A stretch of DNA of 64,000 nucleotides from Streptomyces malaysiensis subsp. samsunensis (lineage in GTDB: Bacteria > Actinomycetota > Actinomycetes > Streptomycetales > Streptomycetaceae): positions 1-64,000 of the forward strand of contig NZ_JANIIC010000018.1 of assembly GCF_024519315.1 (NCBI RefSeq), in the 5' to 3' direction. A program made the translations under genes and the position numbers. Every line of letters starts with the position of its first letter. The first letter of the stretch is position 1. Under the pieces are notes generated by a model. The model saw nothing but the letters and a program-made list of their open reading frames with translations. It was not told where the DNA came from and did not search any database. Shown here in pieces: positions 22,399 to 30,945 of this stretch.

Positions 22399-24852
22399 CC
22401 AGGGGTCGCTTTCGGTCACCGGGGGGCCGACTCCATAGGCGTCCCGATGGCCGGGAAATGGATCCTGGGCCGCCGGGAGGTCCGGTGCCGAGGCCGACAG
22501 CAGCTGACGCACCTCCTCGGGCTCGGGGGAGCCCAGCCGCTCCCGCAGGGCCCGCGCCTGCCTCCAGCAGTCCTCGGCCTGGCCCCGCTGTCCGGCCGCC
22601 ATCAGGGCCTTTGCCAGCACGGTGAGAAAGGAGAAGCGGCGCCACTCACCGCCGAGGCCGCCCAGCGCGAGGGACTGCTGGGCATGTGCCACCGCCTGGT
22701 CGGGGCGATTCGCCATCAGCTGAATTTCGGCCAGCCGGAAATGGGCCATGCCTTCCCACAGCGGCTGACGCGCGTCGTGGAAGAGGTCGAGCGCCTCGGC
22801 GAGATGAACGGACGCCTCCTCCAGCCGATGGGCACGCGTCAGCGCGATGCCGAGTGTGTACATCCCGTTGGCGAGCCGCAAGGGGGCGCCGAGCCTGCGG
22901 TAGATGGCCAGCCCCTGCTCGGCCAGCTCCACACCGGTCCTGGTGCGGCCCCGGCTCACATGGAGCCGGGAGAGATTGGCCAGGGCGCTCGCCTCACCGG
23001 CCTCGTTGCCATCGGCGCGGAACGCCTCGAGCGCCTGTCCCAGGTATCTCTCGGCGTCTTCGTACCGGCCCAGTCCGTTGGTGACGATGCCGAGCTGGTT
23101 GGAGGCGCGGCTGGCGACCACGGGATCCTCGCCGTCCAGCTCCAGCGCGCGGCGCAGCTCTCGCTCGGCGTGGCTGTACCGGCCCGTGAAGCTGTACAGA
23201 TGCCCCAGCGCCGAGCGGGCGCGGGCCTCCGTACGGGAGTCCCCGGCGGCGTGGGCCGCGTCGCCGACGGCGCGCGCCACCGTTTCGTACTGGCGTGGCC
23301 GGGCACCGGACTCAGCGAGGTCGAGGGCGCCGAGCAGCAGATCCCCGGCGCGGCGGCGGGTGCACTCCCCGGTGCACCTGGGCACACAGGCGAGCAGGCA
23401 GTCGGCCTCCGCGAAGAGCCAGTCCAGGGCGGCTTTCGAGGTCTCGAAGAGAAGTCCGGGATGGCCGGTGGACTCCAGGTGGTCGACCATGCGGTCCCCG
23501 GGCCGCTCCATGGCGTAGACCCGCGCGGCCGTGGCGAGGTAGAAGTCCAGCAGCCGCGACAGCGCCTCCTCGCGCTCCGCCGGGGCCCGCGTCTCGCGCT
23601 CCGAGCAGGCCCGTGCGTAGAGCCGTACGAGGTCATGGAAGCGGTAGCGGCCCGGTACGGCGGACTCCAGCAGCGAGATGTCCACCAGGGAGGTGAGGAG
23701 GCGGCCGGTCTCCGCGACGTCCAGGCCGAGCACGGCGCCCGCGGCCGGGAGGGAGATGTCCGGGCCGCCGACCAGGCCGAGCAGCCGGAAGGCGCGGGCC
23801 TGGGCCGGGTCGAGCTGTCCGTAGCCGAGCTCGAAGGTCGCCTTGACCGCCAGATCCCCGGCCCGCAGCTCGTCCAGCCGCCGTCGCTCATCGGCGAGTT
23901 TGCGGGCGAGGACGGAGACGGTCCAGGTGCGGCGGGAGGCGAGCCGGCAGGCCGCTATGCGGATCGCGAGCGGCAGGTAGGAGCAGGACGCCACCACGTT
24001 CATCACCTCGGCGCGTTCGACGGCCGCCCGCTCCTCGCCCACGATCAGCGCGAAGAGGGCGAACGCCTCCGCCGGGCTCATGGCGTCCAGGTCCACCGGG
24101 TGGGTGCGGTCCAGGCCGGTCATATGGGCGCGGCTGGTGATCAGCGCGACGCAGTCCGGTGCGCCGTCGCCCGGGAGCAGCGGCCGGACCTGGGCGGCGT
24201 CGCGGGCGTTGTCCAGGAGGACGAGCACCCGGCGGCCCTCGAGGCTCGCGCGGTAGAGCGCGGCACGCTCCTCGGTGCCGTCCGGGATGGCGGCGTCGGG
24301 GGTGCCGAGCGAGCGCAGGAAGGCGCCGAGGGCGGTTTCGGGGTCGGCGGGGGAGGAGCCCGCGCCGCCGAGGTCGATGTAGAGCTGGCCGTCGGGGTAG
24401 CGGTGGCGGGCGGTGTGCGCGAGATGGACGGCCAGGGCGGTCTTGCCGATGCCTCCGACACCGGCGATGGCGATGGCGGCCGGCCGGTCGGCGGGGGCCG
24501 CGAGCCGCTCGTTCAGCTCCCGTACGAGGTGCTCGCGGCCGGTGAAGTCCGCCACCGCCGCGGGCAGCTGCGCGGGGCGGACGACGGGGGCGGTTTCGGC
24601 CAGGGGGCGCTGGGGGCGGCTGGCGGCGGTGGGCCGGGAGTACGCGGCGGGCCGCGGGCCGAGACGCGACCGGAGCTCGGGGACGACATCGGCGGGGTAG
24701 CCGCTCTCCAGTTCCAGTTCGAGCCGGGTGCGGCCGAGGCCGGGGTCCGGGTCCCGGCCGAGGGGTGACCGCGCCTCATCACCGTGCCAGGACCGGTCCG
24801 ATACGGATCCGGTGGAACCTTCCTGCCGCCCCAGGCGCTCGTCGCCGGCCAT
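22393..24852 (-). CDS. AfsR paralogue lacking the DNA-binding domain
   Basis: The 819-residue protein is closely similar to AfsR from the NB-ARC domain on. It shows VRPAQLPAAVADFTGREHLV, P-loop GVGGIGKTAL at 131-140, DNARDAAQVRPLLPGD, ARKLADERRRLDELRAGDLA, then TPR-like helices. The N-terminus is short: MAGDERLG matches the AfsR start. Residues about 40-62 (GRTRLELELESGYPADVVPE) match a piece of the activation domain. The winged helix and most of the rest are missing, as if removed by an internal deletion after tandem duplication. It could compete with AfsR for AfsK or form mixed oligomers (inference). Its stop codon is embedded in an operator-like site. Confidence 0.92.
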   Translation of the reverse strand: MAGDERLGRQEGSTGSVSDRSWHGDEARSPLGRDPDPGLGRTRLELELESGYPADVVPELRSRLGPRPAAYSRPTAASRPQRPLAETAPVVRPAQLPAAVADFTGREHLVRELNERLAAPADRPAAIAIAGVGGIGKTALAVHLAHTARHRYPDGQLYIDLGGAGSSPADPETALGAFLRSLGTPDAAIPDGTEERAALYRASLEGRRVLVLLDNARDAAQVRPLLPGDGAPDCVALITSRAHMTGLDRTHPVDLDAMSPAEAFALFALIVGEERAAVERAEVMNVVASCSYLPLAIRIAACRLASRRTWTVSVLARKLADERRRLDELRAGDLAVKATFELGYGQLDPAQARAFRLLGLVGGPDISLPAAGAVLGLDVAETGRLLTSLVDISLLESAVPGRYRFHDLVRLYARACSERETRAPAEREEALSRLLDFYLATAARVYAMERPGDRMVDHLESTGHPGLLFETSKAALDWLFAEADCLLACVPRCTGECTRRRAGDLLLGALDLAESGARPRQYETVARAVGDAAHAAGDSRTEARARSALGHLYSFTGRYSHAERELRRALELDGEDPVVASRASNQLGIVTNGLGRYEDAERYLGQALEAFRADGNEAGEASALANLSRLHVSRGRTRTGVELAEQGLAIYRRLGAPLRLANGMYTLGIALTRAHRLEEASVHLAEALDLFHDARQPLWEGMAHFRLAEIQLMANRPDQAVAHAQQSLALGGLGGEWRRFSFLTVLAKALMAAGQRGQAEDCWRQARALRERLGSPEPEEVRQLLSASAPDLPAAQDPFPGHRDAYGVGPPVTESDPWI

Positions 24853-24887
24853 GGTGCCCCCCGCACGTGCTTCCTCGCTGTACGGCC

Positions 24888-24917
24888 AGTCTGCCGTGCT
24901 CGTGGCACGTACGTCAG
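24888..24917 (-). promoter_or_regulatory. predicted promoter of the AfsR paralogue
   Basis: CTGACG and CAGACT are spaced 18 bp on the minus strand. The surrounding bases match the afsR promoter block. Confidence 0.48.
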
Positions 24918-24971
24918 CAAAGAGCGCGACGTGTCCGTGGCATCCGTCGAAGTACCGGGAGACGACCAGCT

Positions 24972-24990
24972 AGCTGACGATCCGTCAGAT
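24972..24990. promoter_or_regulatory. regulon operator, site 4
   Basis: AGCTGACGA-T-CCGTCAGAT, with perfect 6-bp arms CTGACG/CGTCAG, ends 18 bp before the amidohydrolase ATG. Confidence 0.82.
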
Positions 24991-25008
24991 CGGCGCTACC
25001 GTGCAGTC

Positions 25009-26238
25009 ATGGAGAGCTTCCCGAAGATAATCTCGGTGGACGACCACACGGTTGAGCCCCCTCACGTCTGGCGGGACCGCCTCCCGTCGAAGTACCGCGA
25101 CACCGGGCCGCGCATCGTCCGGGCGCCGCTGAAGGAGATGACCTTCGTCGGCGGCCGGTTCGCCCCGAAGATGGGCGCGCCCGGGGACGAAGGGCCGCTC
25201 GCCGACTGGTGGATCTACGAGGAGCTGCACCGGCCGCTCACCCGCCTGGACACCGCCGTCGGCTACGACCGGGACGAGGTCAAGCTGGAGGCCATCACCT
25301 ACGAGCAGATGCGGCCCGGCTCCTTCTCGGTGCCGGACCGGCTCGCGGACATGGACGTCAACCACGTCCAGTCGGCGCTCTGCTTCCCGACCTTCCCCCG
25401 CTTCTGCGGGCAGACCTTCACCGAGGCCGCCGACCGCGAGCTGGGGCTGCTCGGGGTCCGGGCGTACAACGACTGGATGGTGGAGGAGTGGTGCGGCCCC
25501 GAGGCCCGGGGCAGACTGATCCCGCTGATCATCATCCCGCTGTGGGACGCCGAGCTGGCCGCCGCCGAGGTGCGGCGGAACGCGGCCCGTGGCGTGCGCG
25601 CCGTCTGCTTCTCGGAGATCCCGCCGAACCTGGGGCTGCCGTCCATCCACACCGACGACTGGGACCCCCTCCTCGCCGCGTGCGACGAGACCGGCACGGT
25701 CATCGCGATGCACATCGGCTCCTCCTCCCGGATGCCCTCGACCTCCGCGGACGCGCCCCCCGCCGTCGGCTCCACGATCACCTTCGCCAACTGCTGCTTC
25801 TCCATGGTCGACTGGCTGATGAGCGGGAAGTTCGAGCGCTTCCCGAACCTCAAGGTGATGTACGCCGAGGGCCAGATCGGCTGGATCCCCTACATCCTCG
25901 AACGCGCCGACGTGGTGTGGGAGGAGAACCGGGGCTGGGGCGGAGTGGCCGACAAGGTGCTGCGCCCGCCGTCCGAGCTGTTCGCCGAGCACGTCTACGG
26001 ATGCTTCTTCGACGACGCCTTCGGGCTGCGCAACCTCGACGCGATCGGGGTGGGCAACGTGCTGTACGAGACGGACTATCCGCACTCCGACTCCACCTGG
26101 CCCAAGTCGCGGGAGGTCGGCGAGGCGCAGATGGGCCATCTGGCACCGGATGTGGTGGATCGGATCGTACGCGGCAACGCGATCGAGCTGCTCGGGCTCA
26201 CGGCGGATGGGCTCTGGGCGGGGGCGCCGGGGGCGTAG
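25009..26238 (+). CDS. amidohydrolase-2 family metal-dependent hydrolase/decarboxylase
   Basis: The 409-residue TIM-barrel protein has the N-terminal metal motif region ISVDDHTVEPPHVW. Its C-terminal signature is ETDYPHSDSTWPKS, typical of the ACMSD-like amidohydrolase-2 group (PF04909), which includes decarboxylases and ring-cleavage product hydrolases. Internal FSEIPPNLGLPSIHTDDWDP and MHIGSSS carry further likely metal or substrate residues. Operator site 4 sits directly upstream and no clear ribosome-binding site is present. Homologues commonly occur among sterol-catabolism-like gene sets of actinomycetes, but the substrate here is unknown. It converges on the AraC gene. Confidence 0.9.
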   Translation: MESFPKIISVDDHTVEPPHVWRDRLPSKYRDTGPRIVRAPLKEMTFVGGRFAPKMGAPGDEGPLADWWIYEELHRPLTRLDTAVGYDRDEVKLEAITYEQMRPGSFSVPDRLADMDVNHVQSALCFPTFPRFCGQTFTEAADRELGLLGVRAYNDWMVEEWCGPEARGRLIPLIIIPLWDAELAAAEVRRNAARGVRAVCFSEIPPNLGLPSIHTDDWDPLLAACDETGTVIAMHIGSSSRMPSTSADAPPAVGSTITFANCCFSMVDWLMSGKFERFPNLKVMYAEGQIGWIPYILERADVVWEENRGWGGVADKVLRPPSELFAEHVYGCFFDDAFGLRNLDAIGVGNVLYETDYPHSDSTWPKSREVGEAQMGHLAPDVVDRIVRGNAIELLGLTADGLWAGAPGA

Positions 26239-26325
26239 CGCCGCGCGGGCACGCCCGTGTGGCGCGTGGGACGCGTGGGGCGCGGGGGTGTTGACCGCGG
26301 TGCCCGTCCGCCGCTGTGGCGCGCC

Positions 26326-26346
26326 GACCACGGCGGCGCCGTGGTC
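26326..26346. terminator. hairpin between convergent genes
   Basis: GACCACGGC-GGC-GCCGTGGTC is a perfect 9-bp stem in the 215-bp gap between the amidohydrolase and AraC genes. The rest of the gap holds no gene. Confidence 0.7.
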
Positions 26347-26453
26347 ACGGAGGAGCAAGAAAGGCGTCACTGACGGTCAATGACATCCTCCGGGCGCTCC
26401 GGCAGTCTGTGGGGGCATATCGGCCTCCCGCCCCCTACGCCGGTCACCCACCC

Positions 26454-27503
26454 CTATGACGTGACAGGGGCCTGGGGCGGCGCGGAGGGCCGAGTGTGAG
26501 TGTCCGTGCGCACCGGGCGTCGCGGGGTAGCGCCCGGCGCGCAGGACACAAGTGCCAGCCGGCGGTAGTCGCTGGGCGGCATGCCGTACGCGGCGCGGAA
26601 GGCGCGGCTGAAGACGGCGGGGTGGGCGAAGCCCCAGCGGGCGGCGAGCTCGTGGATGGGGACCGTACGCAGAGCGGGGTCGGTGAGGTCGCGCCGCACG
26701 CGGTCCAGCCGCTGCTGCCGGATCCATCCGGAGACCGTGGTATCGCGGGCCCGGAAGAGGCGGTGCAGATGGCCGACGGAGATGTGGTGCGCTGCGGCGA
26801 TGGTGGCCGGTGACAGCTCCGGGTCGGACAGGTTCCGCTGGATGAAGCTCTGCACCCGCAGGGCCAGGGCGTGCCGGCGGGTCTCGGGCGGCAGCGCGTC
26901 GTCGGCCTCGACAGCATGGGCCAGCAGCGCCGCCGCCAGGTCGATCAGCACGGTCCCCAGGCGCGGCCCGTCGGAGGGGCTCAAGGAGCGGTCCGTGGCG
27001 AGCCGGGCGAGGAACCCGGTCAGCAGGGCGCCCACCCCTTCGCGCACCGGGATGGGCCGGGCGAGCAGCCGGTCGATCCGGTCGTGGGGGACCGGGATCA
27101 GGGCCTTCGGGATCTCCAGACCCACGCCTGCGGGCGGGCCGCCGAAGGCCACGCAGTCGAAGGGCCGTGAGGTGTCGACGACGTAGAGGCCCTCCGCCCT
27201 GTGCGCGGATTCCTGGCGGGACTGGGAGACCTGGAGGTTTCCCTGCTGGATGAACGAGAAGTGGTACAGCTCGGGGTCCGACTGCCGGATGAGCTTGGGC
27301 GTCCGCCGGAAGTTCATCTCACGGAACTTCGTGGGCCACACCGAGGCGGCGCCGAACTGGAGGATGCGCACCTCGCCCCGGAAGTCACGGGTGTGGTCGG
27401 TGGTCATCTCCATCGGCGCCATGAGCTGTGCCATCTGCTCGCGCCAGAAGTCGAACCGATCCGCTCTGGGCAGATCCTCGCAGCGGAAGACCGTCTCGAT
27501 CAA
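26454..27503 (-). CDS. AraC-family regulator with AraC_binding_2 sensor domain
   Basis: The roughly 349-residue protein starts IETVFRCEDLPRADRFDFWR, the usual beginning of the AraC-like cupin sensor domain (residues 1-210). A C-terminal AraC double helix-turn-helix follows: IAAAHHISVGHLHRLFRA, then IHELAARWGFAHPAVFSRAF. The start is a TTG. Codon 27503 has GGAGGGG at 6 bp, and the adjacent TTG at 27506 is possible. An upstream extension to 27716 would run through the operator and is rejected. It is divergent from an LLM oxidoreductase, with operator site 5 between them. It may activate that neighbour. Confidence 0.9.
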   Translation of the reverse strand: MIETVFRCEDLPRADRFDFWREQMAQLMAPMEMTTDHTRDFRGEVRILQFGAASVWPTKFREMNFRRTPKLIRQSDPELYHFSFIQQGNLQVSQSRQESAHRAEGLYVVDTSRPFDCVAFGGPPAGVGLEIPKALIPVPHDRIDRLLARPIPVREGVGALLTGFLARLATDRSLSPSDGPRLGTVLIDLAAALLAHAVEADDALPPETRRHALALRVQSFIQRNLSDPELSPATIAAAHHISVGHLHRLFRARDTTVSGWIRQQRLDRVRRDLTDPALRTVPIHELAARWGFAHPAVFSRAFRAAYGMPPSDYRRLALVSCAPGATPRRPVRTDTHTRPSAPPQAPVTS

Positions 27504-27638
27504 CAAGTGCCCCTCCGTGAGCCCCTCGCCGTGCCCCCGTGGTGGCCCCTGGGCGGGGAGGCGGGCGTGGGCCCCGAGGTCCGAACGTCCGTACGCTAGC
27601 AGGGGGTTGCAGGGTGTGACGAGGTCGCCACACCTCTT

Positions 27639-27657
27639 GTCTGATGGACCGTCAGAT
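27639..27657. promoter_or_regulatory. regulon operator, site 5
   Basis: GTCTGATGG-A-CCGTCAGAT matches 16 of 18 informative consensus positions. It lies between the divergent AraC and LLM genes. A further half-site, CGTCAGATC, lies at 27672. Confidence 0.8.
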
Positions 27658-27714
27658 ATCACCATGGCCGACGTCAGATCCGACGATGGCGGTCCACCGA
27701 CGAGGAGGCCCGGC

Positions 27715-28668
27715 ATGCGCGTCCTGCCCCGGGGCCGGTTGAACTACGGCATGCAGTTGCCGATCCAGTCGCAGTCCACTCTCTACGCCGAGTCATGGGA
27801 GGCGGCGGCGGGCCCGGCCGAGCTGCTCGCGGTCGCCCGCGCCGCCGACCGGCTCGGCTTCGCCTACCTGGCCGTCTGCGACCATGTCGCGATCCCGCGG
27901 CGGCTGGCCGCCGCGATGGGCACCGTCTGGTACGACCCGGTGGCGACCCTCGGCTGGCTCGCCGCGGCCACCGAGCGGGTGCTGCTGCTCAGCCATGTGG
28001 CCGTCGCCGCGCTGCGGCATCCGCTGCTGACCGCCAAGCAGTACGCGACGCTGGACCACCTCTCCGGCGGCCGGCTGATCCTCGGGGTCGGGGCCGGGCA
28101 CGTCCGGGAGGAGTTCGAGGCGCTCGGGGTGGACTTCGCCCGGCGCGGGGCGCTGCTGGACGAGACGGTCGACGCGCTGAAGGCGGCGCTGGGACCGGAG
28201 GAGTTCCCCGACTTCCACGGGGAGCGGTTCGCCTTCAGCGGTCTGGGGCAGGCTCCGCGCCCCGTCCGGACGCCGCGGCCCCCGCTGTGGGTCGGCGGCT
28301 CCTCGCCGGCTGCGGTGCGCCGGGCGGCGGTCCGGGGCGACGGCTGGCTGCCGCAGGGCGATCCACGGGACCGGCTGCCCGGCCAGATCGCCCGGCTGCG
28401 CGCGCTGCGGGAGGAGGCCGGGATCGAGGAGCCCGCCGAGATCGGCGCGATCACCGAGCCGCTGTACGTGGGCGAGCCCGGCCGGGACGTGGGACGCCGG
28501 ACCCTGACCGGGGAGCCGGAGCGACTGGCCGAGAGCCTGCGCGCGTACGCCGCGATGGGGGTGGACCAGATCCAGGTGCGGTTCCGCTGCCGGGACCACA
28601 TCGAACTGACCGACCAGATGGCGGCCTTCGCCGCCGATGTCGCTCCGCACCTCGGTGACCAGGGATGA
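27715..28668 (+). CDS. LLM-class (luciferase-like) F420-dependent oxidoreductase
   Basis: The 317-residue TIM-barrel protein has the LLM signatures RAADRLGFAYLAVCDHVAIP and TAKQYATLDHLSGGRLILGV, then GAGHVREEFEALGVDF. A later PPLWVGGSSPAAVRRAA is typical of the F420-dependent branch more than the FMN branch. Such enzymes oxidise alcohols or reduce enones using F420. The ATG at 27715 follows GAGGAGG at 6 bp and is preferred to ATG 27664. Its stop overlaps an ATG (28665) and the next gene starts 15 bp later, so it forms an operon with the SDR. Confidence 0.9.
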   Translation: MRVLPRGRLNYGMQLPIQSQSTLYAESWEAAAGPAELLAVARAADRLGFAYLAVCDHVAIPRRLAAAMGTVWYDPVATLGWLAAATERVLLLSHVAVAALRHPLLTAKQYATLDHLSGGRLILGVGAGHVREEFEALGVDFARRGALLDETVDALKAALGPEEFPDFHGERFAFSGLGQAPRPVRTPRPPLWVGGSSPAAVRRAAVRGDGWLPQGDPRDRLPGQIARLRALREEAGIEEPAEIGAITEPLYVGEPGRDVGRRTLTGEPERLAESLRAYAAMGVDQIQVRFRCRDHIELTDQMAAFAADVAPHLGDQG

Positions 28669-28682
28669 CTAAGGAGATCGGA

Positions 28683-29465
28683 ATGGGCAAGCTGGACGGG
28701 CGGGTCGTCATCATCACCGGGGCGGCGCGCGGACAGGGCGAGCAGGAGGCGCGGCTGTTCGCGGCGGAGGGCGCGCGCGTGGTCCTCGGCGACGTCCTGG
28801 ACGAGCCGGGCGAGGCGCTGGCCAAGGAGCTGGGGGAGCGGGCCCGCTTCGTCCATCTGGACGTGGGCCGCGAGGACGACTGGACCGCCGCCGTCGCGGC
28901 CGCCAAGGACGCCTTCGGCTCGGTGGACGGCCTGGTCAACAACGCCGGGATCCTCCGCTTCAACGAGCTGGTCAACACCCCGCTGGCGGAGTATCTGGAA
29001 GTGGTCCAGGTCAACCAGGTCGGCGCGTTCCTGGGGATGCGGACGCTCGCGCCGGAGCTGGCGGCGGCGGGCGGCGGGACGATCGTGAACACCGCCTCGT
29101 ATGTCGCCCTGTCCGGTATGCCCTTCCTCACCTCGTACGCCGCGACGAAGGCGGCGGTGGTGGGGATGACGCGGGTGGCCGCGATGGAGCTCGCGGACAA
29201 GGGCATCCGGGTCAACGCGATCTGCCCGGGCGCGATCGACACCCCCATGACCAACCCGGCCCATCTCGACCCGCTCGCCGACACCGAAGAGGCGTCGGCG
29301 GCGGTGGACGAGCTCTACCGCAAGGTGGTGCCGCTGGGCCGGATCGGCCGCCCGGAGGAGGTGGCGCGGCTGGCGGTCTTCCTGTCCTCGGAGGACTCCT
29401 CGTATGTGACGGGCCAGCCGTTCGTCGTCGACGGCGGCTGGCTGACCGGCGTCTCGGTCTTCTAG
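28683..29465 (+). CDS. short-chain dehydrogenase, 3alpha/20beta-hydroxysteroid dehydrogenase-like
   Basis: The 260-residue SDR has the cofactor motif TGAARGQG, an NNAG motif (VNNAGILRF) and the catalytic Ser in NTASYVAL, 13 residues before Tyr in SYAATK. The pattern VVLGDVLDEPGEALAKELGE plus FVHLDV closely resembles the Streptomyces 3alpha,20beta-hydroxysteroid dehydrogenase, which supports but does not prove a steroid or terpenoid substrate. ATG 28683 has AAGGAG at 6 bp, and 28665 (overlapping the LLM stop) is an alternative. It is the second gene of the operon under site 5. Confidence 0.92.
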   Translation: MGKLDGRVVIITGAARGQGEQEARLFAAEGARVVLGDVLDEPGEALAKELGERARFVHLDVGREDDWTAAVAAAKDAFGSVDGLVNNAGILRFNELVNTPLAEYLEVVQVNQVGAFLGMRTLAPELAAAGGGTIVNTASYVALSGMPFLTSYAATKAAVVGMTRVAAMELADKGIRVNAICPGAIDTPMTNPAHLDPLADTEEASAAVDELYRKVVPLGRIGRPEEVARLAVFLSSEDSSYVTGQPFVVDGGWLTGVSVF

Positions 29466-29486
29466 GCGAGTGTCCGGCGGATCGCG

Positions 29487-29505
29487 CCGCCCGCGGCGGG
29501 TTTTT
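29487..29505 (+). terminator. short hairpin with T5 tail
   Basis: CCGCC-CGC-GGCGG is followed by GTTTTTC, 22 bp past the SDR stop. The remaining stretch to 29791 holds no gene, only regulatory sites. Confidence 0.5.
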
Positions 29506-29710
29506 CCCCTCCCGCCCCTTCCCGGCACCTGACGCTATGCGGCTCCGTCGCGTGTGGGGCTCCGCCCGGACCCCGGCCGGTCAGCTGATGGCGGCGACGG
29601 TCGGCTCGTCGCCCCCGGAGCCGCTGGGTGCGGGAAGGGGCGGGGAGGGGGAAAGACCCGCCGGAACGCCCCCGCAAGCCCCCTGGCCCCGTGCGGCCTT
29701 CCACGGCCCT

Positions 29711-29723
29711 TGACGGTCCGTGT
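29711..29723. promoter_or_regulatory. partial regulon site upstream of site 6
   Basis: TGACGG-T-CCGTGT matches 11 of 13 bases of the perfect core. It lies 39 bp from the centre of the strong site 6, so paired binding is possible. Confidence 0.4.
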
Positions 29724-29746
29724 CCGCGGTGCCAGAGTCAATCAAA

Positions 29747-29765
29747 ATCTGACGATGCGTCAGAT
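29747..29765. promoter_or_regulatory. regulon operator, site 6 (best palindrome)
   Basis: ATCTGACG-ATG-CGTCAGAT has perfect 8-bp arms and ends 26 bp before the LLM ATG at 29792. Confidence 0.87.
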
Positions 29766-29791
29766 GACCTCGTCTGAGGCGGTGAACCTCC

Positions 29792-30919
29792 ATGGAATTC
29801 GGACTCTTTGTGCAGGGATACGTCCCCGAAAGCCGACGCCGAACCGACCCCGAGGCCGAGCACCACGCGCTTGTAGAGGAGACCGAGTACGTCATCCAGG
29901 CCGACCGGTCCGGCTTCAAGTACGCATGGGCCTCCGAGCACCACTTCCTGGACGAGTACTCCCACCTCTCCGCGAACGACGTCTACCTCGGCTATCTCGC
30001 CCACGCCACCGAGCGCATCCACCTCGGCTCCGGCATCTTCAACCCGCTGCCACCGGTCAACCACCCGGTCAAGGTCGCCGAGAAGGTCGCGATGCTGGAC
30101 CACCTCTCCGGCGGCCGGTTCGAGTTCGGCTCCGGCCGGGGCGCGGGCAGCCACGAGATCCTCGGCTTCCTCCCGGGCGTGACCGACATGAACGCCACCA
30201 AGGAGATCTGGGAGGAGACGATCGCCGAGTTCCCCAAGATGTGGCTCCAGGACGAGTACCAGGGCTTCAAGGGCAAGCACTGGTCGCTGCCGCCGCGCAA
30301 GGTGCTGCCCAAGCCGTACGGGGGCGCCCACCCGGCGATGTGGTACGCGGCCGGATCGCCGCCCTCGTACGCGATGGCCGGCAAGAAGGGCCTCGGCGTG
30401 CTCGGTTTCTCCATCCAGAAGGTCTCCGACATGGAGTGGGTCCTCGACTCCTACAAGAACGCGATCAAGGAGGCCGAGCCGGTCGGCGGTTTCGTCAACG
30501 ACAACGTGATGGTCACCTCGACCGCGATCTGTGCGGAGACCCATGCCAAGGCCGTCGAGATCGCGGTCGGCGGCGGGCTCAACTACCTCCAGTCGCTGCT
30601 CTTCCGCTACCACGACACCTTCCCGCGCCCGGACGGCATCCCGGAGTGGCCCGAGCTGCTGCCGGAGTACACCGAGGAGATCATCGAACTCCTCATCGCC
30701 GAGGAGCTGATGATCTGCGGCGACCCGGACGAGGTCTTCCGCCAGTGCAAGCGGTGGGAGCAGGCCGGGGCCGACCAGCTGTCGTTCGGGCTGCCGATCG
30801 GGATCGGCTACGAGGACACCATGAACACGATCAAGCTCATCGGCGAACACATCATCCCGAAGATCGACACCGATCCGGTGCACCGTACGACCCGCTTCCG
30901 CCACGCCGAGACCCCGTAG
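29792..30919 (+). CDS. LLM-class flavin/F420 oxidoreductase
   Basis: The 375-residue protein is a full-length luciferase-like TIM barrel with ADRSGFKYAWASEHHFLDEY, HLGSGIFNPLPPVNHPVKVA, and MLDHLSGGRFEFGSGRGAGS. A late GVLGFSIQKVSDMEWVLDSY follows. The WASEHHF segment resembles the FMN-type bacterial-luciferase branch, so the cofactor may be FMN or F420. Regulation by site 6 is strongly suggested. The downstream D-aminoacylase-like gene starts 26 bp after its stop, in the same operon. Confidence 0.9.
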   Translation: MEFGLFVQGYVPESRRRTDPEAEHHALVEETEYVIQADRSGFKYAWASEHHFLDEYSHLSANDVYLGYLAHATERIHLGSGIFNPLPPVNHPVKVAEKVAMLDHLSGGRFEFGSGRGAGSHEILGFLPGVTDMNATKEIWEETIAEFPKMWLQDEYQGFKGKHWSLPPRKVLPKPYGGAHPAMWYAAGSPPSYAMAGKKGLGVLGFSIQKVSDMEWVLDSYKNAIKEAEPVGGFVNDNVMVTSTAICAETHAKAVEIAVGGGLNYLQSLLFRYHDTFPRPDGIPEWPELLPEYTEEIIELLIAEELMICGDPDEVFRQCKRWEQAGADQLSFGLPIGIGYEDTMNTIKLIGEHIIPKIDTDPVHRTTRFRHAETP

Positions 30920-30945
30920 CCGCAGCCGCGAGAAGGGACCCACCC

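Noticed and set aside
19175..24768. Long plus-strand frames opposite afsR and its paralogue
   Set aside because: Gly/Arg/Gln-rich translations without domains, created by high GC; the minus-strand AfsR-like proteins have clear motifs.
26365..26384. CGTCA-C-TGACG and GTCA-A-TGAC palindromes as operators
   Set aside because: They lie downstream of two convergent genes, match the regulon consensus at only about 12 of 18 positions, and have no promoter to control.
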